Assembly (NCBI GenBank): GCA_963969345.1
Contig: OZ017767.1
Location: 1,674,001 to 1,738,000 of the forward strand
Source: Turbatrix aceti
Lineage: Eukaryota > Nematoda > Chromadorea > Rhabditida > Panagrolaimidae
Direction: 5' to 3'
Length of the DNA: 64,000 nucleotides
Shown here piece after piece: positions 21,673-34,936 of the stretch; position 1 is the first letter of the stretch; every line of letters starts with the position of its first letter. Under the pieces are notes generated by a model. The model did not search any database. It saw nothing but the letters and a program-made list of their open reading frames with translations, and had not been told where the DNA came from. The position numbers were made by a program, and so were the translations under genes.

Positions 21673-24495
21673 TCAGTGATCGATATGAATTTCTTCCTGT
21701 CTTGGAGTGCGATTTCGAGATCGTGAAGGTTGAATTTCGCAGTGTTCGAAAAATTCACTAAAAAACATTTTTTGCCGTCCAAATATTTTTTTCAAAAAAA
21801 ACCTACATCAAAATATCGCCAAGATGGGGTGCACGATGAATAAACTTGTGCTTGAGTCCAAGGACGGCTTCAAACTCGACAAACTTGACGTCAACGTCGG
21901 CGACGACGGCTGCATCGTAGAGCGCTTTGCCAAGCTTGATCGGAATGATGTGGTCGTCTTCGGCGTGGAGAATCAACACCGGATTCTTGAAGTATGTAAT
22001 CCAGTAGTCTGACTTCATAACCAGTCCACTGTCTACCCAGCGATCGATTACGAGAATGTCGAACCATTTTCCTAAAAAAATAGAATTTGAAAAAAAAGTC
22101 GTCATTTTTGTTGTTTGCGCGCTGTTTTTTGTAAATAAATTCAATTGAAATAAAAAAAATCATGCAAAAAAGAATTTTAATTTTTTGTTGTTGCGGGTTT
22201 TAAAAAACGCTGTTTTTTCATGATAATATTTTTTGCGTTTATATTGTTAATTTTTAAACAAACGGGCTACTTATGGTATTTTTTTAAAGGGTGTAACAAA
22301 TACTCCAAAATTGCAAAAAAAATATTTTTTTTTGCAATATCTTATTTTGAAATAAATTTTTTTAAATAATTTTTCGAGACAAAATCCACTCACCAAGCCA
22401 CCTGAAAGGCGCGCTGAAGGGATGATGCTTGACGACATCGTGAATGTTGTTGAACGGCGATTCGAGGACCGTACCGGTAGGTGGGATGCCCTTGGAACTG
22501 ACCTCAGCGACAAATCTCGACGCCACGCCGGTGCCCATCGAGTGACCCCAGACGTAGATATTCTTGCCGGGAGCCTTGGCCCTCGCGTAATTGTAAATAA
22601 AGTGTGCGTCTTCGATGAGTCCGTCCTCGGAGGGGGTCCCCGTCGAGTCACCGTATCCCCGGTAGTCAATGGACAACACGTGGAAATTCATGGCAGCCAG
22701 CCGGTTGTACAGGTCGACGCGATGGTTGTTGGTTCGGTCGAAGGAGTTTCCGTGGAGGTAGACGACCACGCCGTGGGATTCGGCGTCGAGCAGGGCTTCT
22801 AGTTCGCCGTCGGTCACGGTGGAATCCCGCTTGCCGTTCTCGATGTCGGCGGCTATGCGATCCGAGATATCGGCTGGGATGATGTGCCAGACGCCGAGGA
22901 CGGGAGGAGCCTCGCCGCTGCCAACGATGATGGCATCCGTTTCTTCGAGGAAGAAATGTCGGCCGAAAGTTTGGACCCCGTGTTCCGAAAGGTTTTTGTA
23001 GTTATTGAATGGAACTTTGACTAAAAAAATTATTAGTAATTGAAAAAAATAAAACTTAACAACAAACTTAATTAAGTACATATAATTTAAAAATAAAGTA
23101 AAACTTTAACAAAAAAACCTTTTGTTCTGAAATTTTTTTTCACAAAAAAAATATCAAATTTTTTTGCAGCAAAAATTTTTTGTATTTTTTAGGAAACAGT
23201 TTTGTGCCCCAAAACTGAATTCTAAACGCTAAAATTAACTTTTGAAGAAATCCCATAAAAATCAATGTGCCAGAAAGAAAAAAGTCACAAAACAAAAAAA
23301 ACGTTTTTTTCTAATCCAAATTGCAGATCTCACTAACACCAAACTTTCGGTTTGGAAAACAAATTCCCCCAGGAAAAGCACAACGCCTTGACACCTCAAA
23401 AACTTCAAATACAATCTAGATTTTTTAAAACTCATTTCCAACTTTTCAACTGTCAAAAATTTCTTTTTCAGAAAAAAAACTAAAATCGCCCAACAATCTT
23501 GAACATTTTCAATTTTTGAACACAAAAAAAATATTTTTTAGTCTCTGCTCTTTCATTTTCTTCCAAAAAGCACGAAAAAAACAGTCCCAAGGGAAAATAT
23601 CCCCCCTTCCTCCTTCTTACGCTTTCAGAGTTCGAGATAATTTGCGCGGACTCAAGCTTTAAAAACAAGGAATCGCTAATCACATTTCCGGCTTTCAGAG
23701 TATTTACGTCACCGGAAAAAAATAAATATCGCATGCGCGCGCCTTTCTTTCTTGCGCAACGAATTAAAAATCTGGATTACACTAAGAAAAATATTTATGA
23801 ACAGAAAACTTTGTATGTAATTTCCTGATATTGACAAAAAACAAAAATTCAACACTCCTCAAAACTTGATTTTAGAATGCCTAAAAAATGCAAAGCGACA
23901 CCAAAATAAAGCTCATTTCCTCATTCTGGAAAAAACTCCATAAAATATTCATCATCATTGCCAAAAAAACCGAAGAAAAAAAAAAGAAATCAGCTTACGA
24001 AGATTCATGAAGAAGGCTTGCTCCGTGAGCCAGAGACACATGAAACCGTGCCCAAAAAGGAGAAAACAAAAATTAACGTGCGGAAAAAAAATCAGACTGA
24101 AGAAAAATGTGAGTGATTCTTGCGCGCGAAAATAAAACTGAAAATTACCAAGACAAAAGAAAAATGGGTCAGTGCAGTTTCGCAAAAACCTGTCTTACCG
24201 CGGTGATACAGGTGAACACAAAATTTTATGGATACCGTAAATTTTTAAAACGGTTTTACAATCATTTTTCAAATGTATAATAACATTGGAATTTTTTTTT
24301 AATTTTACAGAATTTTAAATTTTAAAATTTTAGTTTTTTTGACACTTTTTTGAAAAAAAACCTACCAAAGTTAAGAAAAAAAATATGTTGCATGGCATGC
24401 GGAAAGGCAAAGAAGAGAAATGGCATGACGACGTAGATGAGGACCACTGGCGTGGCCGCGGCCCAGAGCAATGGCCGCGTTGAAATGAGCGCCAT
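21673..24495 (-). CDS. abhd-12: ABHD12-like lysophospholipid lipase (368 aa)
   Basis: Minus-strand exons 24495-24366, 23020-22394, 22071-21807 and 21757-21673. An N-terminal membrane helix (about 12-32) is followed by an alpha/beta hydrolase domain with YLHGN, nucleophile GHSMGTG (Ser204), acid LHAEDD (Asp291) and base LKHKF (His327). ABHD12 hydrolyses lysophosphatidylserine and related lipids on the lumenal face of membranes. Exon 1 ends IFFLNF|V, matching the corresponding point in mammalian ABHD12. A second exon at 24096-23999 ends AFFMNL and splices in the same phase to the same acceptor, so alternative N-termini are likely. The true start may lie further upstream, since RLRR precedes the chosen ATG in frame. 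Confidence 0.85.
23999..24096 (-). CDS. Candidate alternative membrane exon of the ABHD12-like gene
   Basis: Lies inside the intron 23021-24365. From acceptor TTCTTCAG it reads NFCFLLFGHGFMCLW ... AFFMNL and ends at donor GTAAGC in phase 1, exactly as exon 24366-24495 does. Either exon would join LKVPF or VKVPF at the next acceptor. It is plausible as an alternative first or mutually exclusive exon; a chance frame is possible. Confidence 0.45.
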
Positions 24496-27488
24496 TCTCC
24501 GGAGTCGCTGGCAAAACCACCACCACTACACCACTACCTCTTCTGTGCCTGTGCCCCGAGTAGTCCTGTCTCTAGCCACCGCACTAATATTACCTCTGTG
24601 CCGTGCGCCGCGTGGATGGATGCCTGTCTTCGTCCTTCTCACCTGCTCCAAGGAAAAAATCACTTTGCTCGCAGCGACGGTCAGTGTCAGCTTGCTTCGC
24701 TGTTTCGCTGTCAGTCAAGTCAGTCTGGTCGGTGAATGCACGTTTTTCCGGGCAAGACTGTCGACCCACCGGAGCACCTCTCTATAAAATGCAAAAACTA
24801 TTGCCATCGCTGTCGTTTTCACCCAATCATCGCAGTCGTTTGTGTCTCCCCCATTTTTCCAAGTCATCGGGGGTGAGATGACTTCTGTCAATGGCCTCAA
24901 ACTGGGGGCTCAAATAAAATAAAACAATGAAAAATGGAAAATTGAAAATAAACTCGGTGGAAGAATGAAAATGAACAAAAAAATCCAGACTAGAAAAGTT
25001 ACGCAAATCAAAATACGGCTCAAAATCTAAATTTTTCCAAAACTTCCATTTTCCATGCAAAAACATGCAATTTTTGCACGTGCATGGAATAAATAAAAAA
25101 ATTCCAAAACGCGCATTTTTCAGTTTTTTTTTATTTTGATTTTTTTTAAACGAAAAAAAATCTGCCGCACAAAAAATGAGTAATTGTGAACAAAAGCAAA
25201 GAATAAAAGATCTATCATTCAAAAAAGTTTCAATTTCGGATTAAAACTCAGATTTGTAAAATAAACTTCGAACTTTCTAGTTTGAACTTTGTACTGTCAA
25301 CGCGCCAAAAAAAGGAACAAAGCACTCAAAGAAAACATCAAAATTCAAAGTGCACAATTTTTTTAAAACCAAGAATCAATTTGGTTTCGCGTACGTACAA
25401 AAAAATCCGGACCGAAAAAAACCAACGATAAATAAGGAAAAACACTCAAACAATAACGACTAAAAATTAAGCTATAAAAGACGCTTCAGACAATCAAAAA
25501 CACATGTAAAGCACAAAAGTGTCGTCAGGTGAACACAAATTGAAGCGTTCTATTCTGTTCTGTCCGTCTTGTCTGTTTTAGTGAAAGAATGAACGCGTGC
25601 ATGAATGATCGACGGGGACAGAGATGGGAACAGAACAGGGACCTACATACCTGGACAAGGATGCATAGTAATGGAAAATGAAGAAAAACCAAGGCGTTTT
25701 CTGTTTTCTTATCAGACACAATGATGATGTTGATCGAGTGCTACGTCTTCGAATCAAACAGCTCACTCCGCCACCCAAACAGTCTGGGGTCTGGGTAAAG
25801 GTCGAAGTACTAGAAAGTTGGTAGGGCACAAACTCAATTTTTTTTGTGGAAATTTTTTTCCAGAAAAGTAAAAATTAAAAAATATTCGTGTTTTTAAATT
25901 AAAAAACAATTTTTGACCGAAAAAAAAGTGACACAAAACACAAAGTACATAAAAAAAATTGTCTGATAGCCAACAGAAAAAAAGATCGCCGCCATCAGCA
26001 ACGCTGTAAACGCATAAGCCTGTTCTAATCTCCTCTATCGCCAAGAAAAAATTAGATGATTGTGATGACGACTTTTGGAATTTTTTAGAGTTCAGACAAA
26101 ATTCTAAATAAATAACCGCATACGGTCAAAGTCCAAAATAAACCACTTCGACCCCCCCAAAAAAAAATCAGACAAAAACAAAAAAAAACAACCCCACGTA
26201 AAAACAATTTTTTAGACCCCCCAAAAATAATTTCAATCAGGATGACAAAACCTGGACAAGCATAAATCGAATCGATGATGACCCCTCTTCCCATCTTTAT
26301 TATTCATTCGTCCATCCATCTATGATACCACGCCTCATGAAAAAAAATTGCCGTCTATTTATAAAAAATGCAAAACGGCAACAAAAAAAACAACATTTCT
26401 GATTTCACTTTTTACAGGATAAATATAATATTAGCCAACAAACAACCAGACGATTTCACAGAATTCAAAAAAAAAACAATGAAAAAGGAAGAAAAAAAAG
26501 AAATGGCCATCGAATGACGGAGCAAGCACAAAAAAAATAATGATGAACTGTGAACTGACACGTAAATCACCCCACCTGATAAATACTGGAGAGGAAGAGA
26601 GGAGGGTGGGTGGAGGGTGGTGGTCGTGGTACTCAATATTAGTGACGACATGGGCATGGGGCAGAGATGTTGGATTGATTCATCGGCCGGTGATGATTAT
26701 TGTGGTTTTCGGAAGGGGTTGGGGGTGGATTAGAGAAACATGTGAAAAAAAAGAGGGGAAAGACCAAAAATTGCTTCGCCTGATCTGATTAATGCCCAAC
26801 AAAAATTTCAAAAAAAAATTTCAAAAAATGCTGATGATGCTAAACAACGAAAAAAATAAAGTCCAACAAAAATTTTTGAATGATTGAAAAAAAACAAAAA
26901 CATTTTTTTTGCAAATTCCAAAAAATGCAGGCCCTTTGAAAACGAACAAAAAATGTAAAAATCAATTCAAAAGGTTCGAAAAAAGAATCAATCACCCATC
27001 GATTGAATTTTTTACTTCACGTAAACTTTCATTTAAAATAATGGAAAGTGAAAAAAAAAGTTATCCATGTGGTCAGAATTGTTCGATTTTACGACAAAAC
27101 AGGTTCACGCCCTGAAAAAAGGCAGACGTGTTTCTTTCTCGTCAGCCTGTCAGCTAAAGCAAGCAGGAACGAACAATCAATAGCAGTTTGCGGGGATGCA
27201 AGATTTTTTTGCAACAAAAATGCATGTCCCTTCAAAAAAAATGAAACAAAAAAATATCGCAAATCTTCAAATTTTTTTGCAGATTTACGATATTTTTTAT
27301 CAGCCAGACCTGCATCATCTCAGCACAAAAAAACAAAAAAAAATGTCCCTTAAAAAATTTTCTGATAATTTTTTATCCACGAAAAAAATAAATGAATTAT
27401 CAGGGTAAAAAAAAAACTTGACACAGTTATTGCCAGACGAAAAAAAAATATTAAACAGACTGAAACAAGTAATTACGCCTCTCTCAGC
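24496..27488. other. Gene-free stretch between ABHD12 promoter and CAND1 3' end
   Basis: 24440-24860 is unusually GC-rich and probably the ABHD12 5' region. From 24900 to 27480 the sequence is A-tract-rich with a G/T-rich patch at 26580-26740. None of the short frames has splice support or recognisable content. Confidence 0.6.
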
Positions 27489-30400
27489 TCAGCGATTGCT
27501 GAGTTCGTTTCGAACTTCGTGAAGAATTCCAGAGAAAGACTCGGAGCAGAGGAGTTCGTAGAGATCGTTGATGCGTGGGAGGCGCTCGTTCGTAGGCATG
27601 CTCTTGAAGGCGAGAACGGCACGGACGACGGATCGCTTGAGTTCTTCGTTGCGATCCGTCTCCTGCTTGACCGTATTTTCCTTGGGTTTGAAGTTGAGTT
27701 GAAGCTGAACAAAAAACAAATTTACCCCTATTCAAAAACGTCCACCCCCAAAAATTGTCTCCCTCCCCTAAAAAAACCGAAAACCAACCCTCATGGTCTC
27801 GTAGAGACCTTCAACGTGTCCAGCCAGCTGATCAGGGCACATTTCGCTGAGGCGGATCAAAGTCAGGTAAGCGAGCTGCTTGATGTCAAAGTTGACATCC
27901 GAGACACCCTTGATGACCTCCTTGATGAACTCGTTCAGCGAGAGCCGATCCAGGCAGTGTTCGACGAGAGTGTAGAGGCTACAAACATCTCAACTGCCTC
28001 AAAAACTCAATATTCAACGACATACCATTCAAAAGCCGACTTTCGCAACTCGAGACCATCGTCGACGGGATGCTTGAATGGGCCCATTTCAATGACGCGC
28101 TGCAGTTCTTTGCGCTGGTTTGTCTCGGTGTAAATGTGAGGCAATGCTTGGTCCAACAGGTCACGAATCTGGAAAAAAAGACACGTGAAAATGGAACTTG
28201 AAAAATTATTCAAACCCCGTTTTGAATTTTCAAAAAAATAAAAAAAACTGTGAAACTATAAAAAAAATCCGTAAAAAAAGTATATCCAAAAATGACGTAA
28301 GAATACCGTAACTCCCTAAAAAGTAAGAAAATGGCAAAAAATGAGAACTTATAATACATCAATGAAAAGTAACAAAATAGGCAAGAAAAAATTTATCCCG
28401 GCATCACCGAACTTGTGCGATGGCTGTATGCAGCTGGAAACTCGGCAGTCAAAGTCGGCGACAGGACGGCGGAGCTCCAAACGCAGAAAGGAGTACGGCA
28501 AGGCGATACGCTGAGCCCGCTAATATTCATCCTAGTTCTCCATGGGAAAGAAGAAATCGCGACCAAAACGAATCGAGACATTTACACCTACGTGGACATC
28601 ATTCGTACCCCCTAACATCTGGTCTAATGATAACTAACCACTGTGTAATGGTGAAATAAATAAATAAATAAAAATAAAAGGGTAAAAAATGATATTCGCC
28701 GGTAAAAAAACGTTTTTGTTTAGAAAAAACATTTTTTTGGGTCAAAACCATTCGAAGACTTTTTTAATTAAAAAAAACATCAAATTCATTCCTCAAAAAA
28801 TTTTGGTATCAAAAAACTTCGTTCCCCAATAACTCACCAACTCCGGCTTGTGATGAGCCGCAGTGTTGACAAAAATGATAGCTAGACGGCGAATTTCAAT
28901 GTCCTGATCGGTGAGGCCCTGAATGAAGACGCCAAGTGCCTCCTTGACCCGATCAAAAGTCTCAGAAGAAGACTGCGTAGTGTCCTGCACCATGTACCTG
29001 ACCACAACGAGGACCGTTTTACGGACCAGTGGACTGGCATCGTCAAAGTTAGCGACAATACGCCGAATATACGTCTCCGGCTTGGTGAGGCAGATCTTGC
29101 TGAGGCATTCTGCGACGACCGCGCGAGTGGATTCCTCGTTGGCCGCCATGTAACCCGTCAGGACATTCCAAATCGTCGGCAGGTGTTTGTCGAGGACCAC
29201 AATGCCTTCGTCGGAGTCAAAGACATCCGACGTGATGAGTTCCTTGAGTGCGTAGATGAAAAAGTATTGCTGCATTGGAAGGCTCTCAATTTGCTGCAGG
29301 ATAAATGGCAGGTATCGTTCGGCGTTGCCGACTGCGAGGAGTCCGAGTGTCTGGGCGGCGGTGAATTTGAGTTCTTCGGAATTCGAATTGAAGCAGCTCA
29401 CTGCGACGGCGCCAGGACTGTAAAAAAATAATTGAAAAAAAATATAACAAAATGAAAAAAATGCATTCCTTATAAAAAAGTGTCACAAAAAAGTAACACA
29501 TTTTTACGCATCAAAAAAAGTAAAGAGCAACAAAATAATCCCAAAAGTAACAAAATCAGCGTAAAAAAATGTTATCCAAAAACAGAGTCTAAAAAAACAC
29601 AACGACAAAAGTCAAATCTTACTCGTTCCAAAAGTAACAAAATAATAACCAAAAAATGTTATTCACAAAACTCAGCGCATGATGAAACGTAACATTTCAG
29701 CGACTTTTTGTTCATGTTACTCTTCTCAGAAGTAACATAATAGTATCTTTCGAACAAAACAACAGTTTTTCAATGCAATCAAAACTTTTTTCTAGATTTT
29801 TCAAAAACCGCCCCAAATTAATAAAAAAAACTCACTCAACATGACTTCCGGTACCAAAAACATCGGGAGCAAGACTGCCAATTTCTCCGATAGCCAAGAT
29901 GCCAAAGACCTGGTAGTTAGAATTGCGACTCGTGCTAACCGCTTTGCTGAGGTGGACGGTGACGCGTCGAATAGCCTCGACATCGCCGTACTCCTGAGCG
30001 ATCGCCGCGGTCGTCTTCGCCAGCGTGGCGATGGCGTTTCGGTGCAGATAACCGTTACCCGAATCCACAATGCTGATGACCTTGGAAATGAGGGTATCGA
30101 ACCGGGTCGGCACCTTGTCAGCCCCCATGACAGCCGCAAAGAAGTTGATCAGCGCACGACGAGTCGAGCCCTGCAGGAGCGACGAGTTTGCCAGTTCAAA
30201 GGCCTTCCCGATGACGTCATCAAATCCAGCTCCGATTTGGTTGGGGTAGGAGGAAACCAGCGTTGCGAGGAGTTTGAGTGCCAGCTGGGCAATTTGAAGA
30301 TCATCGTCCTGGATGAGTTGGGTCGTCTCGGCGATCAGTGCGTCAAAAGATGCTCCGGAGCACGCGAGTTCCCCGCCTTCGCGTCGTTCGGCCAGGGCCT

Positions 30401-33400
30401 GGCTGAAGGCCAGCGTGTGGATCTTCAGCGAGCGGTTCGTCTTACGAAGGAACGACGCCAGTTGGGGGAGGATGGTCGGGACCTGGTCGCGAAGGGTGTA
30501 CGCCTGGGGCGTTCGGACAACGATCGTCAGAGCGCGCAGAGCAACCTGCCGCGAGATCTCATTCTTCAGGCGTTCGACGAGGACGGCAATGATGCTGCTG
30601 CTGTTGTGGCCGAGAACGTGTCCAAAATATGCGAGGAGGAATGCAGAGCCTAGGATGGTTTTTTCCTTGATTTCCTGAAAATTTTGATTGTATCAACAAA
30701 TTTAAAATTTTATTTTTTATAAAATTTAAAAAAAAAATTAAAAATGGCCCAAAAAACAAAAATTTTAAATTTATTAAAAAATACAAAATTTTATAAATTC
30801 ATAATTCAAAAAAAATCTAAATTTAAAAAAATAATTTAAAAATCAAACTTGAACAAAAATTATATTTATACGAAATTTTTTTTTATTTTCACGAAAAAAT
30901 AAGTGTCTCAAAAATTTTTTTCTAGAAAAAAAAACTCTTATTGAATCGAAAAAATTTCAAACCGCACGAAAACATTTCTAAGAAATTCAATTTCCGCGAA
31001 AAGAATCCACCATCCCCCAAAATTTTCTAATTTTACAAAAAAAAATCCCCCAGAAAATTCTAACAAACCTGATCCATGTCAGCAACAATCAACTTTGCAG
31101 ACAACAGCTCATACAACTTTGTGACGTATCCCTGGTTCGCTTCGATGACGTCCGACTGACCGAGACTCCTCAGCAGAAAGTTGATCGCTTCCATGGCTTC
31201 AGAAGCCAACTTGGAAGAGTTGTCTTCGAGCATGGGGATCAGGACAGGATAGATCTCCTCGAGTGATTGAACGTAATCGACAAACAAGTGCGACGAAAAA
31301 TAGGCCGCCAGAAAGCGAAGGGCGCTGCTCTTCGTCGACGTCGTACTACGCTCCGCCAGGGAGATTTTGATGCCGGCGATAAACTTTGGCAGGTAGCCGC
31401 CGAGAGAGCCGGGGTACGTTCGGAGCAAAGAGGTAAGGAGGACAAAGGATTGCTCGATGACTTTGACGTTCTTCGTTCGCTGGACCGACGCGATTCGTGG
31501 GACAAGGACCGCAAGTTCCGCGTGGAGTTCTTCAAAGACCAGCTGGCGTTCTGGGTTGAAGGATCCTTTGATGAACTTGTTGAAAGCAATCAGCGGGTTG
31601 TAGGCGAGATCGACGGTATCCGGGCGCTGAAAAATTGAAAACAAAATATTCCGCGTCCAAGTCGAAAAAAATTAAAAAAAAAATTTTTTTACAAATTATT
31701 TTTTTACGCATCCCGAAAGAAACAAAATCAGCAGAAAAAAAAAAACAAAAAATATTAAAAAAACCAAAAATTATTATTAACAAGAAAAAAACGCGAATGA
31801 AAAGTAGTAAGTAACATTTTGGCGACAGTTTTGTGGTGTTACTTCGACCAAAAGTATTACACTTTTTTTTCGACATTACGCAGCAAAATGTACCGTAATA
31901 AAGTAAAGTGGGTTCGCAAAACTAAATTTTTGTTGATTTTTTTTAAATTCCAACTCAAAACTTTTTTTTTAACTTTTTTTAAATCCCAATTCCAAACAAA
32001 ACTCACCAAAACCACAGGCAGCACATTATCGGGGACCAGCAACCTCGTCTGCTTAAGCAGCGCCATGTAGGCATTCAGAACCTCGACTTTAACGATTTCC
32101 TCCCGTTCCTTGAATCTCTTGATGAGCAGTGGACCAAAAGTCTTGTAGTTCAGCAGGAGATTCTCAGCCTTGTGGAGCACGATGGCTTCGATGCACTTCG
32201 CGGCCGCCTTGCGCACCTTCCACGAGACGTCATCGTCGTCGGAGAAGTCGCTGTCTTCATCGTCCTCCTCCGAGCCACATCCTTCGTCGTGGTCGTCGAC
32301 ATCCATCGAGTCGTCCTGGTCCGGGCTGTCGTACGTGTAGTTGGGATCGTAGGAGAGCATGGACGAGATGAAGTGGGTGACGCGATCCGTGTACGGTTGC
32401 ATTCCCTCGGGAGTGCGAAGGAAGAAGATCTCAAAGGAGTAGAGGACAGCTTCCCGGAAGTCGTCATCGGTTGTGTATTCGCCGGCGTTGATGAAAAGCT
32501 CGATGAACTGAAAAACAAAACAAAATACAAAAAAAAGTGATGACAATCCCCAAAATCAGATTATGTGGTTGAAAAGTAATAAAATAACAAAAAAATGTTA
32601 TGCATAAAAAATTTAGTCCAACAGATAACAAAATAACGGCAAATTGCAAATGTTACTTCAATGAAAAATAACAAAATATCCCAAAACCAAAAAATGTTAC
32701 TCCAAAATAGAGCGGCAAAATCTGAACGTTACTCCAACCAAAAGTAACATTACAGCATTGAAAAAATGTTATTCGCCTTAAAAAAAACTACATTTAGGCA
32801 TAAAAATCTATTGCACCGTAAATGAACTGTTTTTAGAACTAAAAAAAATTATGCATCACAAAAAAGTTTTTTTGGCCTAAAAAACCGTCAAAAAATACGA
32901 TCAAGCAGTTTTTGGCCTAAAACACACGAAATGCCACCAAAAAAACCAACCTTTCCAACAAAAGGCTCAAATCGTTTTCCGCCTGATTTGACAATGGCCG
33001 CGACGATGCCAACGTACGTTTTGAGCTGATAGAGATCCTTCGTCGACTGAACACAACTTGCATAAATCTCGTTAAAGATTTCGTGAAGTTGTTTCTTGTC
33101 CACGATGTCGACGTACGCGCTGATGGCCTGTTGGGCACGTTTACGGATGCCGATGCGTTCATTTTGGGCGTTGGAAAAAAGTGCCTCTTTGAGCTTCGGA
33201 TCGGTCGCGTTGAGAGTCGTTCCACCGTGAACGAGGATGAAAGTCAGCATTTCAAGGACCTGTTCGGTCACTTGTTTGTCTTGAATATTATCTAAAATAT
33301 TTACAAAAAAAATGATTGTAATGAAAAATTTTAAAAAAAACTTACTGAAATTATTCACAAATAAACGCAACAAAAGCTTTGCAACCCGATTGAAAGACAC

Positions 33401-34199
33401 ATTTTTGCCAGACTTGAATTCCTTAAGTGATTTGAGCAACGTAATCGACGCAATTTCACGGTGATCAGGCATCTTGCCTTCTACCATGATCGCGGTGAGA
33501 CGGGTGAAGATTGACTCGCACTGCTTCTCCGAAATGTGAGATGCGAAGGTGCTGATGCACTGGACAACCATGTTCTGCACCTCGGCACACTTGTCGGTCA
33601 GCATTTCGAGGAGTTGGTTGAGAACCTGCAAAAATAGCAATAAAGCTGACAAAAAATAAAAATTTTGGTTACGATAAAAAAAGTCGCCCCAAAAAGTTGA
33701 AAACAGGCTTAAAAATTATAATAACCTGTTTTGTGTAATTTCGTCTAAAAAAATTTTGCCGTGGAGCAAAAAACAATATAACGGCACAAAAGACCAATAA
33801 CAACGGTAAAAAAAATTTGCTTAAATTTTCGTAATTTTGCTTTTCGCCGAAAATCATTCAAAAACGCGAATTTGAAGCCCAAATGTCTACAAATTACAAA
33901 TTCAAAAAATTCGTTCCTAGAAAAATTATTTTTAGCACAAAAATCGTCATTCAAACCCCAAATTCACAAAAAAAGTTCAAAAACCTGAAAAAAAATCATA
34001 AAAACCCGGCAAAAATCGACTTTTCCACCACAAAATCCCTTCCGTTCAACCAATTTACCACAATCTCAGACGAATCATCGAGAATGAGTGAGCCCTTGTC
34101 GATGTAATCCTTAATATCATTGACAGCCATGAAGCGGTAATCCTTGTCGGAAGACCGCATCTTTTCGATGAAATCTGCGCATCGAAAATGAGTCGCCAT
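27489..34199 (-). CDS. cand-1: CAND1, cullin-associated NEDD8-dissociated protein (1,262 aa)
   Basis: Ten minus-strand exons: 34199-34059, 33625-33346, 33291-32951, 32507-32007, 31626-31069, 30674-29836, 29417-28838, 28168-28026, 27978-27789 and 27704-27489; the junction at 33291 may be off by one base. The HEAT-repeat protein matches animal CAND1 end to end: [14 protein letters not shown] near the start, YDPNYTYD and an acidic insert (about 317-348) before [48 protein letters not shown], and [13 protein letters not shown] near the C-terminus. CAND1 binds unneddylated cullin-RBX1 and exchanges substrate receptors on SCF ligases. The length is close to human (1,230). Its introns carry a LINE fragment and a dispersed AAGTAACAAAAT repeat. 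Long plus-strand frames opposite it are shadows. Confidence 0.95.
28393..28676 (+). mobile_element. LINE fragment (reverse transcriptase) in a CAND1 intron, (AAAT)n-tailed family
   Basis: Lies in intron 28169-28837, antisense to CAND1. It encodes [20 protein letters not shown] followed by [17 protein letters not shown], the conserved palm-side motif of non-LTR reverse transcriptases, then loses similarity (internal deletion before the YxDD region). The 3' end, CTAACATCTGGTCTAATGAT plus a run of AAAT, matches 12813-12893. It is dead: far too short for a full ORF2. RTE-like by impression only. Confidence 0.85.
29455..29770. repeat. AAGTAACAAAAT / AAAAATGTTATTC repeat cluster in CAND1 intron
   Basis: Many degenerate copies of AAAGTAACAAAAT alternate with AAAAAATGTTAYTC, its near inverse. 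The same motif recurs at 28313-28385, 31795-31880 and 32560-32790, all in CAND1 introns and not clearly elsewhere in the window. Confidence 0.55.
32560..32790. repeat. Second AAGTAACAAAAT repeat cluster in a CAND1 intron
   Basis: Imperfect alternating motifs as at 29455-29770, including GTTACTTCAA and ACTCCAACCAAAAGTAACAT. The spacing is irregular (about 25-45 bp), so it is not a simple microsatellite. Confidence 0.5.
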
Positions 34200-34936
34200 G
34201 ATTGGTGGTGACGGACCAGCTTTCGTCGCTCCTACAAAAAAATATCGAAATACATGTGTTCGTTCGTTCATCAAAGCTTGCAAACACAAACACAAGACAG
34301 GCTTCGCTCTGGTTCCCGTGAATGATCCTAACCACTCTGCAAAGAGCCAGAAAAGACGGCAAAATAAGGGAGAAAACAATGAAAACAGGTAAAGCCAGAA
34401 CAACAAGGCAAAAGAGCGGGTTGACTGAAAAACAAATCGAACGGTGAAGGGAAAAGATAAAAAAGACGAACGTAACCGGAGCAAACAACCGACAACGATG
34501 ACCAACGCGAACGGAAGAAAGCGTGCCGACCGACTCACGCATGTTGCCGGCAGGCTTTTTTTCGCTTTCCGCGTTTTCGTTTTTTCTTGTCAACCAGGTG
34601 CGTGCAGCTGCTGTGCCTTTTCACCTGCTTTTTTTATCCTTTTGCCATGACTTGGCATACGATGTTTACGCAATAATAAACACAGATGAAAAGTAATCCT
34701 CAACCTGGCGTTCGCTTGCATGCTTCAGGCATGTTTTCTTTTTTTGAGGAAACATAAAATGCGCACGCGCTCTGGCTCTCGGGCCGAAAAAAATACTCAG
34801 TTTTTTAATTTCCGTTGAAGACTCAAAACGCGCATGCATTGCACGATTTTGAATTTTTCTTACAATTTTGAATGTTTCTGTCATTTTGTTTCGTGTTTCA
34901 TGTCACAATGAAATTTATTTAGTTTTCAAGATACAT
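34200..34936. other. CAND1 5' region and spacer to the first cathepsin
   Basis: 34200-34600 is relatively GC-rich and is probably CAND1 promoter and leader. No other gene was seen. From about 34851 the sequence is paired with about 37391 as part of the cathepsin segmental duplication. Confidence 0.55.

Noticed and set aside
29841..30653. 270-codon plus-strand open frame
   Set aside because: It is exactly antisense to CAND1 exon 30674-29836, which matches the family throughout; the frame has no features of its own.
32172..32540. Plus-strand frame rich in Val and Arg
   Set aside because: Shadow of the acidic Asp/Glu-rich insert of CAND1 on the opposite strand.
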